The translations under genes were made by a program, and so were the position numbers. A stretch of 64,000 nt of DNA from Glandiceps talaboti (Eukaryota > Hemichordata > Enteropneusta > Spengelidae): the NCBI RefSeq assembly GCF_964340395.1, contig NC_135560.1:19135098-19199097 (forward strand). The letters are read 5' to 3'. Under the pieces are notes generated by a model. That model saw only the letters and a program-made list of their open reading frames with translations. It was not told where the DNA came from and searched no databases. Shown in pieces: positions 48,326-61,715 of this stretch; position 1 is the first letter of the stretch, and the number at the start of each line of letters is the position of its first letter.

Positions 48326-49371
48326 TACAAAGAGTATTACAACCCATAACACCCAAGTAAAGTAATTCCACTGTGTGCCATTATCATTTATAGTTTTCAG
48401 ATATCAGGTGTAAAATATTAATGTGGTAACCAGGGATTCGGTTTACTAGGATAGACTCAAAATAAAACTATTGTCACTATTGTACAGTGATAAGCTATTG
48501 AGAGGACAGTGGTTTAACTAGTGTCAGTAGGGTGCTCTATAAAAACTATAGTTCCATAAACTTGAAGTGTACTGTGTTGGGACTTCCAAAATTTGCACTA
48601 TCTGGATTACAGGGTGATTAAATTCACACAACAGAGGAACAACTATCAGCCTACTTGTGTAATCTACGACATTGAGCAGCAACAGTTTGTGTTTATATTC
48701 GTAAAAGAAAAGCCTCCATTACAAGAGTCGTAATACTGTTTCAATTGTTGTAATCAATCTGTTCACAATGTTACCCAGAGTGTAAAGTAAAGAAATCATT
48801 CATCACTGACAAGAATGTAAATTTAGATCATGTCATAAAACATTGTTTACACCTTGTGGAGAGTTATGTTAATGTAACTATTACCCTAGTCACACTGTCA
48901 TCCATTTGGTGTCTTTTCATGGGTTCAGTACCGTTGTTCTCAAATTGACTTAATTAAAAGGCCACATGCTAGGCTTATAAGAATTAATGTAAAAACAATT
49001 GAAAAAATGTTGGTTTAATCTGATATGATATTAACACTGTAAATGAGTGTGTTGTGGCACATAGTCGGAAGTGCTTTTTCAAGGTTGGTATGGGTTGTAT
49101 CATATTAAACTGTATTATACTACAGTGACACCTACATTTTTTGTGAACACAACTCAAGAAAACAATGTTGAAAACAAATCAGACAGTACATTGAACAAAG
49201 TAGCGATTTGTGAACACACCTGAGATAAACTGTGCAAGGTAGCATATGTAAGAGTACACTTTAGTGAGTAACACTATAACTTCCAGTACAATGATACAGG
49301 GGCACTGTGGCACAGCCCAGAATTTATTTTATACACTCATATATACAACATTGTTTAAAAGCCAACAGCAA

Positions 49372-49690
49372 CTCTTTGACACCAGTAGATGAAATCAGGA
49401 GATATATTATCTACCTAAAACTGATCAATTTACAAATCTGATAACATAAGTAACACTTTGAAATCAGTAGATGTATAAATCTACCTATAAAACTGATCAG
49501 TTTACAAATCTGATAAAGTAAGTAATGCTTTGACACTAGTAGATGAAATCAGTAGATGTATAAATCTACCTAAAATGATCAGTTTAACCACCTTATAAAG
49601 TAATTAACACTTTCAGATTAGTAGATGAAATCAGGAGATATATAAACAGATCAGTTCAGTGATTTGATAGATTAAGATGTTGACATGAGT
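49372..49690. repeat. Tandem repeat, about 65-95-bp unit, about four copies
   Basis: AGTAGATGAAATCAG..AGATGTATAAATCTACCT..CTGATCAGTTTACAAATCTG..AAGTAA recurs with indels. Confidence 0.75.
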
Positions 49691-50112
49691 AGTTGAAATC
49701 AATACTTGATGTACAAATCCTACTAGACACTAAACTGATTATTAGTTATACTGTCAGTGTCAAACTGTAGTTATTCCGATGTCTGACTAGAATATATGAT
49801 GACATAGTGAAGTCCGATGTTTTTTATGATTTTAAAGTCAAAGTAGTCATACATTGTAAATAATTCTGAAAAGTTTGTTTTTAAAAACTTATAATCTGTG
49901 CTACTCTTACACCATATGCATTGAGTAAAACTTATAAATTGATGCAGCTGAGAATTGTATTGTTTTTATGTGCAAACACTTAATATCTTGCCAAGACTTT
50001 ATTGTCTAATGTATGTTTTTTAACACACGTGACAATAACAAATTGTAAAGCCTATATAAGTGATTGGAAGTCTAAGGATTCCACAAAGTTGCAAACAACT
50101 ACTCATTTTGTA

Positions 50113-50300
50113 GTGTGTGTGAAAAGGTTGCAGGTAGCTCCACACTTCTACAACCAATTAGTTTGTATAATTTTGTAGTATTTGAAAAGGTTGTGGGTAG
50201 CTCCACACTTCTGCAACCAATTTATATCTTTTATACTTTTGCAGTGTGCAGAAAGGTTATGGTTAGCTGCACACCTCTGCAACCTATCAGCATGTGCTTC
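50113..50300. repeat. Tandem repeat, about 70-bp unit, three copies
   Basis: GAAAAGGTTGCAGGTAGCTC, CACACTTCTACAACCAAT and a TTTTGTAGT/TTTTGCAGT link recur three times. A 78-codon ORF over them is a by-product of the repeat. Confidence 0.8.
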
Positions 50301-50599
50301 TTGCACACTGTTTACACTGTAGCTGCAGGCTTGTCATACACTTTGCAGTAATGCTATTTTTGATTCCAAACCTCAACATTATTACTTTCCAGACTCTGTT
50401 CAGAGAGATTCATTTGTACATCTCAAACATTAGAAATGTATCATGCTCAAATTTAGCAGTTCAGAGTATAATAACTACACATCTACTGATGTAAGACGTA
50501 AGAAATTGTATGTTTTCATCTGTTAGTATACTAATTTGATGTGCACTATAATGACAGTGCCTAAATTGGAATGTCATGAAATCAGAATATGGCTAAGTA

Positions 50600-51245
50600 T
50601 ATTAAGTGTACAACCCAGCTAAACCTTGAGTATAGCTGGCTTCTAGTCATCATGATTCATTTCAGTGTCAACTCTAACAATATCATCACCTCATAAACAT
50701 GTAAAGTAACCATGCTACTTCTATCTTGCTTTATCAAGTGTTTTGTGTTCAGTGCATTGTGTACAAGTGAAAACACCAAAACCAGCAGTGTACAACACGG
50801 CTAAACCTTGAGTATATCTGACATCTTGGCAATTTAGAAACACCATTTTATGTCAATGCCAACTAACAATACCATCACCCCATAAAATGTAAAGTAACCA
50901 TGCTACTTGTCTTGGTCTATTGGGTGTTTTATGTTTGGTTCATTGTGTACAAGTGAAAACACCAAAACCAGCAGTGTACAACCTTGCTGTACCTTGAGTA
51001 TATCAGGCCTCACCAATGCCAACTAACAATACCATCACCTCATAAAAATGTAAAGTGACTTCGTCTTTTACTTCTGTCTTGCTTTATCGAGTGTTTTATG
51101 TTCAGTTCATTGTGTATAGTTGATAACACCAAAATTGTCAGTGTACAACACAGATAAACCTTGAGTATATCTGACATCTTGGCAATTTAGAAACACCATT
51201 TTATTTCAATGCCAACTAACAATACCATCACCTCATAAACATGTA
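50600..51245. repeat. Tandem repeat, about 180-200-bp unit, about four copies
   Basis: Each unit has CAGTGTACAAC..CTAAACCTTGAGTATA..CTGACATCTTGGCAATTTAG..AATACCATCACCTCATAAA..ATGTAAAGT..GTTCATTGTGTACAAGTG, with internal deletions in some copies. Confidence 0.85.
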
Positions 51246-51559
51246 ACATATGGTCATATTTAAATTTAATACTGCTATGCATAATTTACTGAATACAGTT
51301 TCAAATGATCATTTTAATGACAATGACAGATTATATCATGTTTGCATTGTTATGTTTCATTCTATTGAGTAATATTTTACTGAGATGAATATTTGAAATA
51401 AGATTGTCAGATGTCAAAACTTAGCATAGTAGAAACTTGTGACACTAATCATTAACATAATTACAAACAATACCAAAAGATGTCAATTGATTTTGAAGTA
51501 TGACATGAATTATGTGAAGGTTGAAGTACAAGACTATCAAATAGCTTAGTCACCTGACC

Positions 51560-51790
51560 CAGTACAAAGATTTAGGGAGCATGCTCACAAAACCTGGTTT
51601 TGGAGATACAAAATTTGCAGAATCAAGGTTTTTAGTCCAGTAGCCATTTTGAGCATGCTCAGGAAACCTTATTTTGGAGATGACATATTAAATTTGCATA
51701 ATTAGATGGGGTTTTTTGCCCACTATGTTTTAGTATGCTCAGAATAATCTTGTTTTGGAGATGTATACATTTGCATAATGAGCTAGAATT
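51560..51790. repeat. Tandem repeat, about 90-bp unit, three copies
   Basis: GAGCATGCTCAGGAAACCT..TTTTGGAGAT..AAATTTGCATAAT recurs three times with substitutions. Confidence 0.75.
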
Positions 51791-52889
51791 GTCCAATCGG
51801 CTTTGAGCAGGCTCCCCTGATTGAGAATGGAAAGATTACTGGATCTATCCAATATATAATACATGTGTGCAAAAAGTGCAACATGGCAGTAAGGAGAAAA
51901 AGGAGACAAACAACAGGAATCAAAAAATGGTGTTCCTGCAAAGAACATCCAGGTTTTAAATTGTCACAATGGTAGCTATTTCTTCAACCTTGTCTTTTGT
52001 CCTAACAATGAGTAATTCTATGTTTTATATGTTACAAAGTAAATAAAAACAAATCCTCTAAACGATGGTACCTATTCTTTCAATAGTATAGTTTGTATCA
52101 AAGTTTTGGCTTCTATTCAATGAATTCTCCATCAAGTCACATAAGACAGTCTGATAGTTCATCAAGACTGCTATACTTGCACTGTTTCATCATTTGTAAT
52201 GGTCGGTTGGGATTAGCTGTACTTTGAATTCTGAACTTGTATACATTTAGCAATAGAGTTGTGAGCACTATTTTCTAACAGCAAGTTTGTCTGCACTTTA
52301 TGTGGCAAAGAACTTTGAAGAAATTGGAAGCATTTTTTTGTGTATGTGTATGAAAAAATCATAACTATTTGTTGTAATCAGGGAAATATAACAATGAAAC
52401 TGACAAGGAATTTTTTTCTTTTTACAGATTTTAATAATTTAAAGTTATGACCAAAAATGAGATATCTTTATGTATATATTCAGGTACAACTCACATGGTA
52501 ACTTGCCATATTAAGCTCATCGATTTTTACATTTTAACTTATATTCTAGTTGCAATATAGTATTTTCATATTCATCTAATCTGAAGTGTGTCTTTCTTAT
52601 AGGATGATTCAATTTGAAACTGTGGAATATCATGATTTTATTATTTCACAAGTACTACATATGTACCAGAGATTACTTGCACTGGCATTGCATGCACATA
52701 CTAGTGGTATTTTCACTGCAGTGCAATACTGAAAACATTATTGCATACCTGCATGCAAATGATATGCAAATGAGGGTGTGATTATTTTGTTGTATACAAA
52801 GTGCTCAATGGCACAGTATCTTATTACCCCGGTAGTATCTTATTTGCTGTTTTAGATAAATATATGTAATAATAACAGAACTTCATTCT

Positions 52890-53040
52890 GTGTGACTTCC
52901 AGTGTAGATGCTCTGGGGTATTTGCACATGTGCTAGCAGTGTTTTCTACTACACTTTCAACTGCTACACTTGTGGAAGTAGGACTGCAGAGAACACTGCA
53001 AGCAGTCTGAAAATACCCCAAGTATACAACACTTGAATTC
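52890..53040. mobile_element. Fold-back element, copy 2 of the family at 8990
   Basis: CTGGGGTATTTGCACATGTG and CTAGCAGTGTTTTCT on the left pair with AGAACACTGCAAGCAG..AAAATACCCC on the right. The central ACTACACTTTCAACTGCTAC resembles the centre of the 8990 element. Target duplication not evident. Confidence 0.7.
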
Positions 53041-54798
53041 GTCATGGGGATCTGTCATATTATCACTTCTTATTGATGACAACCCTATTTTAGTCTATTT
53101 TATTCTAAACTGCATAATCTCATTTAGACAGTTTGAGTACTTAGAATACCTGTACAGTACTTGGTTATCATGACAAAATAAGTAGCAACTTAATATTCAC
53201 AGGAAAGTGTCTAATTCTACTAAAACAACTCCAGTTTGATACAGGGGTGATATTGTTAAGTCTTTAGAAAGATTCCACTGTACAGAATTTAAAGCATATA
53301 CATATGTACTTTGATACTATAATTACTCAAAATACAGACAACAAATGTATTTATTACTGTTGCTAAGTAACTAATCAGAGTTAACCATAGAAAAGACTTC
53401 ATGCCATTTTGTTTTATACTGGAAACTCCTTCAATGTTGGAGTACCCTCATCTTGAGTTCTTAGGGTTCAAAATAAGAACAGTTCAGAGTACATGGTTAT
53501 GGCAACACAAATAGTATTCATTATTATACTGATAGTTACAGTATGTAGAGATAGATAGTTATGTCAACTCAAATAAATGTGATCTGAATGGATATTTGAT
53601 GTGTAAAACTAAAACACATTTTTATATAGTCTGTGTAGCCACATCTCAATAATGTACAAATTACAATTTCAGATACTTACCTAATATTCAATTTACAATG
53701 AAACAATTTTGTGTTTTATGATGACTAATGCTGAACACAATAACTTTACTTTGGTAAATAGAACAAAAGGTGTCATAAAGAGCACTCCTATTATGTACTG
53801 TAAAGAGACACTGCTACTCTGTCTTCAGTATAGTTGTAGAAATATGAACTCCGGAGACTTTGACTTGTCTGGAGGTAATGATGTGTTCAAGTCCACACAC
53901 AGCACTGTGATATTTCTAGATCTATCTGTATGGTTGTACAATCTTCTTTGTGTCAGATTCATGCAAAATAAATAAACCATATGTCATATATCATGTCATG
54001 TTTGTTTCCATGTGTGTGTTTGTTTATTTTTGTTAGTGAAAGCTTAAATATTGTCATTATTTCATATAATTTTTCTTTATCATAAGGTCACGCCTCTTTC
54101 TCTATCTCTGTCTGTCTGTCTGTTTATGTCTCTGGCTCTCTCTGTCAGTTGAATTGTAAAAAATGTCTGATTTGGATGCAACTTGCTATGTTTGATATAT
54201 ATGGGTAATGTGTTTTTCATAGGGACATTTCTATTGTATGTAAACACCTCTAAGCAATGGGTGCAAAATGCATTATCATTGTTACTAATGGAATGAATTA
54301 AACAGCCAATCCTTCACTACGTCTGAGAAGTCTGCCTATTCAGTAACTTTGATCTCTCCTCTATGGATCAGTATAGCGCCATCTATCGGTCTATGCATCC
54401 ATGTATATGTAGGTACAAGAGACTGGTACCGGTCAGTTGGGGGATTTTTTATTATTTTCTTTAGTCTCATGATAATCAAATGTTGTGAGTTTCTTATTTA
54501 TTTGTAGTTTTGTAAATAAAATGTCGCTATCCTTTTTTTTTTTAAAATTTGTCCCACTTACTAGAGAGCTACATTTGTATATTTAAAGCGTTCACCCGAC
54601 TGTTTCGTTAATCTCGCAATTAGCTCATTACTTTACACTTGTGTTTAAAAAAACACGTGAAGAATGGAAAAAGGTCTGAGATCTGAGCAAGTCTAGTATT
54701 TAACAACGTGTCCGTTCTGGTCGTGTGGGGGGGGGGTATGGCAATCATAGATACCTCGATATACGATATGACTATGAAAATAACTGAAGAAGGAACAA

Positions 54799-54800
<2 letters not shown>

Positions 54801-54846
<46 letters not shown>

Positions 54847-54982
54847 TGACTTCTGTACCTTGTCACTTCTTTTTCTTATCTTGAACATTGTATGAGAGAG
54901 AGAGATAGAGATATAGACAGCCAGACAGACAGACAGACAGACAGACTGATTGACTGACTGACTGACTGACTGACTGACTGAT
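54801..54982. repeat. Microsatellites (GA)n, (GACA)n and (GACT)n
   Basis: A GA run at 54801-54846 and GACA/GACT runs at 54917-54982. ORFs across them (SQSVSQSV) are artefacts. Confidence 0.95.
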
Positions 54983-55686
54983 AGTGATAGACCGGGGAGA
55001 CAGTGGGAGAGAGGTACTTGAGAGCCATAGACAAAAACAGAGTTGGTCGTAGTCTTCTAGCGTCAAAGAGAAACATACGTTCATACTCACTGTATAAAAC
55101 GACAATTCGACTATACGTCTTTGGTTGAATAAGGTAATGCACAATTACAAAAGCACGTCGTAACTGATTTGTCACTCTGTGCCAGTGAATTAAAACCAGT
55201 CTAAACTCTGGTATTTGAAAGTAAGTGACAATTGTATATGGGCAACCATGTATTAGAATTTGTATAAAGGACCCAAGAAACTAATCACTGTCATATACAG
55301 AAAGTAATTGCCTGTCAAACCATGATATTGTGTGTTACTTTGCACGGTGCCTTATAATTACTTGTCTACCCAATCACATAAAGAGATGGGAGAAAAAAAG
55401 AATTAAAATCTACAGAATAAGATGCATTTGATTAGCTTATTTCACCTCGTGACTTGGCTTATTATGTTCTGTATTTCACATTGTCAGTTTCTATGTAACT
55501 GTGGTACGAATTGAACACAGTTTACGATCCGTTTAATACTCTTGTCGGGGTTTGAACACAGCACAAGTTAAACCGATAGTTTAATAGTTGTACCAACAAC
55601 GAAACATAGCGAGACGTTAACAATTTCCTTTTCATTGCTCATTAATTACTTAAATTAATTCACAAGTATAACGAGTTGGAGACATT

Positions 55687-56280
55687 ATGAGCGAAAGACG
55701 AGTGTCCGTGACTACCATTCGACGTTCCGTCCCACCGGACCCTAAAGATGTCGACGGGTCAGTTCCTGAGACTGTCACAGAAGAAGGAGATACGGTCCTT
55801 AAAAGTCGTTCTCCAGCCATGGCTTTGAACGCTTTCCGTAAAGCATCTAGGTCCATATCTTTGCTTGGATTTGCTGGAAAGATGATGTCAGGTCGGGACA
55901 AGCCTAACAAACCAAAGTTGAATCTCGAAAATACGTATAAAATGGTACCGGGTGACTACCAACGTTTTAGTGCATCTCGAGTGGAAAGAATGTTAAATAA
56001 CGTCCTAAACACACACCTAGTTGGGAAAACGTACGACGCAAAGACAGCTACAACATTAACGATTAACATTGCTGAGGTTGTGAAACACAAGACAAAACTC
56101 ATGGGATTCGAACGTCACAAAATAATTGCCGATGTTGTCATTGGAAACGTCGCCGATCAAGGAGCAGAGATTTCTAGTCGATGTCTTTGGGATGCAAAAA
56201 CCGATGGCTTCGCATCAACATATTTCAGAAACGGGACGCTCTTTGCCGTGGCAACCGTCTATGCAATATATTTTGAGTAA
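55687..56280 (+). CDS. Tctex1-domain dynein light chain protein (DYNLT5/TCTEX1D1- or TCTEX1D4-like), complete, single exon
   Basis: Tctex1-domain proteins are light chains or adaptors of dynein, often ciliary (family knowledge). The 197-residue ORF has an extended N-terminus (about 1-80) rich in R, S and T. The Tctex1 domain follows: ENTYKMVPGDYQRFSASRV, VERMLNNVLNTHLVGKTYD, LTINIAEVVKHKTKLMGF and ERHKIIADVVIGNVADQG. It ends with the hallmark SSRCLWDAKTDGFASTYF, RNGTLFAVATVYAIYFE. The order and C-terminus match the TCTEX1D1/DYNLT5 group; TCTEX1D4-like proteins are an alternative. No splice sites are needed within the frame. The ATG follows ATAACGAGTTGGAGACATT and there is no better upstream start. 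The gene stands alone, with no overlapping neighbour, and no decay is seen. Confidence 0.93.
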   Translation: MSERRVSVTTIRRSVPPDPKDVDGSVPETVTEEGDTVLKSRSPAMALNAFRKASRSISLLGFAGKMMSGRDKPNKPKLNLENTYKMVPGDYQRFSASRVERMLNNVLNTHLVGKTYDAKTATTLTINIAEVVKHKTKLMGFERHKIIADVVIGNVADQGAEISSRCLWDAKTDGFASTYFRNGTLFAVATVYAIYFE

Positions 56281-56299
56281 CAAAATATTGTGTGAATCT

Positions 56300-59200
56300 A
56301 CTATTGGCTTTGAAGACATATAGCATTACGTCTAAACGTACGTCCCTACAACTTATTAATAACTGCAAATGTTGGATAACTGTAGGGTTAAGTTTCATCG
56401 TCATTATCGGTACTGTACTCAATCCATGAACCTCGCTATAGTTGTGAAAACGGAATTTTCTAATCACACAGTTATTATGATTTTCTCAAATTTCTCCTTG
56501 CAGCATAATAATTAATGAAATGAAATCCAATTGAATATACATATTTGATATCTTTATCGTTTCTATCACTCCTATTCTGTATGGATTTGATGGAATTAAC
56601 GAAACTCTAAAAACAAAACGAACGAAAAACAAAAACGGATGTATATAATCGACGAAGACCTGTGATACCTATTTCTAACTTCACAGGGTGTTTGTACTTG
56701 TGGTAGCAACGGCAGATTGAAATCCATGTCACGGTTTGTGTTTCTGTTATGGGGTTTTTCTTTCAGTTCGACTTGAAATGACCCATCATCATTGTAACGT
56801 GAAAACACAGGATTATAACGCTTGACTAAAGAAGTTTCAATCAAATGTTCTTTACACATTACAGTCCTCACCCCACAATGGATATCAATGCTGACACAGT
56901 ATGCATATATAGTTCAACTGGCAAGGAACGGATTGTTAGAAACATTATTAGGAAGATCACTCCAAACACAGTCTGTCAATGGATTCAGTAAATTTTGTAT
57001 ATTTTAACATTAGATCTATCATTTATTTCACCTGATATATTGTATACAGTTCATTCTTTTATTGGTATGGATGTATTCAGGGTATGAATTGTTGCACCAA
57101 GTAAAATTTATTGCGATTTCTTATTCCCAATGGATTCAACATGACTGTATAGACTTTATGAAGGATTAAGTCTAGCAATACAAGTTGAGGCATTCGGTAG
57201 TTTTTAAAGTATCCACCCTTCCCCTTTCACCTCAGTATTTTTTCAGGTACGCCCCTCATATATCAAAAATATTTTCCAGTAATCCCCCCCCCCCCCATTG
57301 CTTGTCCTCTGAAATACCATTTACCTCTTGGCAGTCGTAAATTTCTTACCCTTAACATACTAACATCATGTTTAGCCAGATGGCGTACACTACCTCGATT
57401 CACAACAGTCGGGAAGCTAAGATTGTCAAAATCCCTCATATAGTCTCATACGGCTAAATTGTGAAAACAAAATAATATTAAATATGGACTCAAGAGGGCG
57501 GCCACTTGCAGGTTTTCCTGCAATCATATACTGGGTATATTAAGCACAATGTACACGATACGTGAACCCATAGCTGTGTGTAGAGTACCGCATATCACCG
57601 AACATTTGTAGTTGACATGTAAATAATGAAATAATAAGAATTTTTTGGCTATGTCCGTTGCAATGAATTGTAGGTGTTTATAAAACGATTACTCAGACGA
57701 ATCCTTGAAGTGAGATTGCTTTATCATAGTCAAAACATCATTAATTTTCACCATCCTTAACTTTCATCTCTTTTAAACAATTGATTTAATGAATATGTTT
57801 AAATTTATAATAAAAAAAATACAGGGATTGCTAATTGGAAGAAGAGTGAGAGGTCTTGTAGAAATCGTACGGCAATAGTTTCGGCATAATAGCCAGCTGC
57901 AGAACGATACAACGGGACAACGGGACACGTATTATTGCTTAGATTGTTGTTTTCCTAGGGAAAATATCACACGAATCTTGCTACTACAAATGTATCAATA
58001 TACACTGTATACTAGTGTTCTTTCCATAAAGGTTGGGGGCAATATATTCACGTCAAAACATTATTTAGCCTGTAGACAAGGAAAACAACAATCTAAGAAA
58101 TACTACAAGTCCCTATGGAACAATATGCGTGTAATGAAGGACCACCCAAGGGAAGTGTCATAACACCATTCCTTATATAAGCCTATAAAAGATGTACAAA
58201 TTAGTACCCAAACTAAATATTAATTGTTACTATAACTCTCTCTAACCATAGACCCCACACAAGGGTCTATGCTTTAACCTGTTATGTAGTACATCATGAC
58301 TTTTCCCTAGGTATCAATAAACCCTGATTCTGTTGAATTCATATAATGACCACTTGGTACACATCAGTAGGAACGTTTTATCGAAGGTAGATTAGCTAGA
58401 AGACGTTGATATTTGTCAGAAATGAATGTGACGTATGATTGAAGAAGTAGAAAAGTATATGTAATTAACAGCATGAATGTATTTGACACATTTTGAAGAA
58501 AAAAGTTTCAAAAAGTGTTTATAGTGAATAGCTTTCATTTTTAAAAATAGAAATGCCTTGCAATGCAGCTGAATCACATTTTTTTTATAAAAAAAAAACA
58601 CGTCACATCATTTTAAACCCGGATAATAGTTCCTTCTCCACTGGCAATGATTTAGAGTGTCACTAACAAGTTTTCGTTCTTTCATTTTTGCCTTGTTTAT
58701 TTTCAACCTTTTCTGCGTTGATTATTTTCAACTTCGTTCTTCGTGTCCCCATATTATTAGTCCAAAGACTATCCGTTAGCTTTTAAATCTGAAGATCTTT
58801 TCCATTTAGATTTAATAGCTAACGACTACTCTCTAGGCTACACTTTAGCAATCCGGAGTATTAATATTGGGTCACAGGTGGGCTCCCAATAGTTAAAAAA
58901 AAAGTGTTTAAGAGCTAGTTAGAGATTGACAGTACCGAACTTACAAAGCGTTTCCCTGAATGCGAGATGTGTTCATCGTTCTCAGAACTTACAGAAATTA
59001 GTACGCAGTTTGTCAATCGTCACCATCATAGCTTAGAAATAGGATTCAATGGTGATATTGAATTGTTCGCATTTTGTTCTGTAGACGTTTTACAAATTTC
59101 AACGCTACATACAGTGCAGGGAATAAGAGTAGTGTTTGCTCTGTAGATGCAGACAGCCCTATATAAACAAAGAAACCACGACAGTTTAAACTACCACTGT

Positions 59201-61490
59201 CATGAATATTAAATGTAGTTAAAGGGGAGCTAACAAGGAAGAGTTGCGGCCGGGAAATCATGATTTCGATACCCCTGCAGTGGAAGGGGAAACATGATGA
59301 TGTCTGTATTAAAGGTAACGCACATTATGCACGCCAAAATTAATTGCTGATCTTATAGTGGAAAGCAGTTTTCCTGGTGGGGGGTGGGTAAATCATTCAC
59401 AATGTTTGGTGAGCAGTGGGCTGGTGGCAAGTTGAAACCGATTGGGAGGGAGGAGGGAGGGAGGGAGTGCAGGTATCCTCCACCACCAGTGGGAAGACAC
59501 ATCAGAGTAGCTAAACACCCTCCCCACAATTTGTGTTGTTGCTTTATTTGATTTTTTTGGGGGGAGGGTTGATTCTATTAAAATCATCAGTTTTGGTCTG
59601 AAACAACATATATTTAAGGAAAACCACAAATCTACCCATTGGATGCACCTGTTCATTCATCCAGTCATTAACCCATGATGCAATGCTTTAGTGACGTATA
59701 AACTGTGAAGTATTAAGTCTGAAGTATGAAGTATGAAGTATGAAGTGTGAAGTGTGACATGTAAAGTATGAAGTGTGAGGTCCCTAGGCTTTCTTATGTA
59801 ACTGTTCAAGGTTTCAATTAATCAAATTAACAGGAATTATGGTGAAATTTGTTGGCACAAAGGGGTGTTGTATACATGTAGTGTGGTGGCAGTATACTCG
59901 CCAACTCAGTACAATTCAAAGCTGCGAAATTTGTCTACGTAGACAGAGCAAAACGAATTGTCGGCGTTGTCAATGACAATTTGACGAGTAATTTGATAAA
60001 TTTCACGTGTACCATTAAAAACCAAAATATGAGAGAAAATCCGTTCTCGAAGGTGTCCTTTTAACAGTGAATGTCACCATATTAGATATTATTTTCATAA
60101 TTAAGATTAGTTTGTACTCTAAATGATTAATCACACAGTACACAGGTCTATCGATGATACTTTTTTGTACATTCGAGGAGCGGCTTCTTTGAGACAACGT
60201 GGATCACATATCAAGAAATAAGACACTAAATAAAACAGCTGAAATGAGAAACTTTATGATGAGTTTTAGCAATCTAAGAGAAGAAATAGCAATTCAAAGA
60301 TCTTCGATTAAGGACCAAAGTGATATCGGTCCATCAAATCGTATACATCAGTGTTTTCTAGGAGAAAAGAAGCAGTAGCGCGTTTTGGCATTTTGTGAAA
60401 ATATAAACTTGTCTGAGGATTGCATACTTAATTCAGCTACATATGTGCATTTTATTACAGTATTTCATTTCCATTAGTATAAAATTAAATACTGAGGCAC
60501 AGTCATTTTAACAAATTATTTCTAAAGGTAGTAAGCTAATCATATTCCAATTTGTCATATTATCGATAAACGAGGCCCAAGGGAACATACATGCAACAAT
60601 GAAATATTGTCGCCACCGTAACAATACCTAGGGGTCTTGTGTTCTGCATATATGCACACGTTTATATTGCGATAGTTTTACGAAGTTGATTAAAATACTA
60701 TTAAATGTTTTACATTATCAAATAAAAGGCGACAACCACTGAAAAATATTTACTATTGTTATAGCAACTACTATGACGTATGTTTACCGTATGGGAAGAG
60801 AGTTGATGGTCTGCTATGAAAGGGTGTCGACCAGTTTCGAATTGATTATCTGTATAATAGCATTATACTCAAGTGTAAGCCTCTTTCTGTCCAAATAGTG
60901 ATCAATACAGTAAAAAACAGAAAAGTGGACAACGGGGAACGCACAGTGACGGTGTGGGACCCTGGCAAATACATCAATTAACTCGTTCTCCACCATGTAC
61001 TCTGTATAGTATGTTAGAGGCATAATTCAGTGAATGCACGGAGTTCCAATAACTAAGTCTGGTGGAGTCTCGTTTGGTGTCTTCAACGTCAAGCCCTCTA
61101 TATTAACTAATTGTATATCATACAATTAGGACCTATAAAGAAACCTCGCAGGATCGTGCAGATCAGAGTGGGGCTTTACTCCCTCTTTCGTAACGGTTTA
61201 CGTTGAAAACATCTCCGAGGTTAAATTTGTCGATTGCAAGCTAACTCTACGGTGTCTTCACGCCTTGTAAACAAAGATTTGAGATACGGTCACTTGGGAG
61301 AACACAAGAAAGCCACCGTTTCGGGAACCAAAACTCGGTATACTGGAGACCGACAGATAGACAATCACCTCAAGTGTTGGTACCGTTACTGGTAGAACGT
61401 AAGTAGTTCACTGCTATCAAGTTTTACTTGCAGATGGGGTATCAATACACACTCGACATTCTGGTATTCAGAATGGATTACGATTATTGC
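56300..61490. other. No supported gene
   Basis: Apart from the micro-hairpin at 58247, GGGA and TATGAAG short repeats (59446-59465 and 59713-59776) and a C-run at 57282-57295, I see no gene, RNA or element in this stretch. Confidence 0.5.
58240..58278. mobile_element. Micro-hairpin insertion (CATAGACCC tips)
   Basis: The element 58247-58271 is CATAGACCC, CACACAA, GGGTCTATG. The flanks CTCTAAC (58240-58246) and CTTTAAC (58272-58278) match at 6 of 7. Confidence 0.65.
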
Positions 61491-61520
61491 CTTTCATGCA
61501 ATCGGATTTTTAGTGCTTAC

Positions 61521-61715
61521 CAGGGTCAGTCGTTTCTCTCCATAGTCATGTAACACATGTGTGGTGTTATCCACTGTATTAACGGACACCTTGTATATCT
61601 TTATGAAATTTACAGCATGCCGCACAAAATGTTCATTTTCACCACTCTGGTAAAGGTGTTTCAAATTTGCGGCAAAACGTGCATGTGCACCTTTCAAATG
61701 CTTTGATGAGATCAT
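61521..61715 (-). CDS. Candidate first coding exon of an unrecognised gene
   Basis: On the minus strand an ATG at 61715 opens 65 codons that end at CTG before a good GTAAGC donor at 61520. The translation includes MISSKHLKGAHARFAANLKH, NEHFVRHAVNFIKIYKVSV and VLHDYGEKRLTL. The composition is protein-like and unlike the neighbouring AT-rich sequence. I find no matching downstream exon and do not recognise the family. It could be chance or part of a gene that continues left within 56-61 kb. Confidence 0.35.

Larger units (their letters stand above)
48326..54000 (+). other. Downstream region of the kelch gene: no ORF, several local tandem repeats
   Basis: No conserved coding sequence is seen. 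It may include a long 3' UTR; AATAAA hexamers occur at 48461 and 53971 among others. It is unusual for four independent blocks of moderately diverged tandem repeats between 49.4 and 51.8 kb. Confidence 0.5.
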
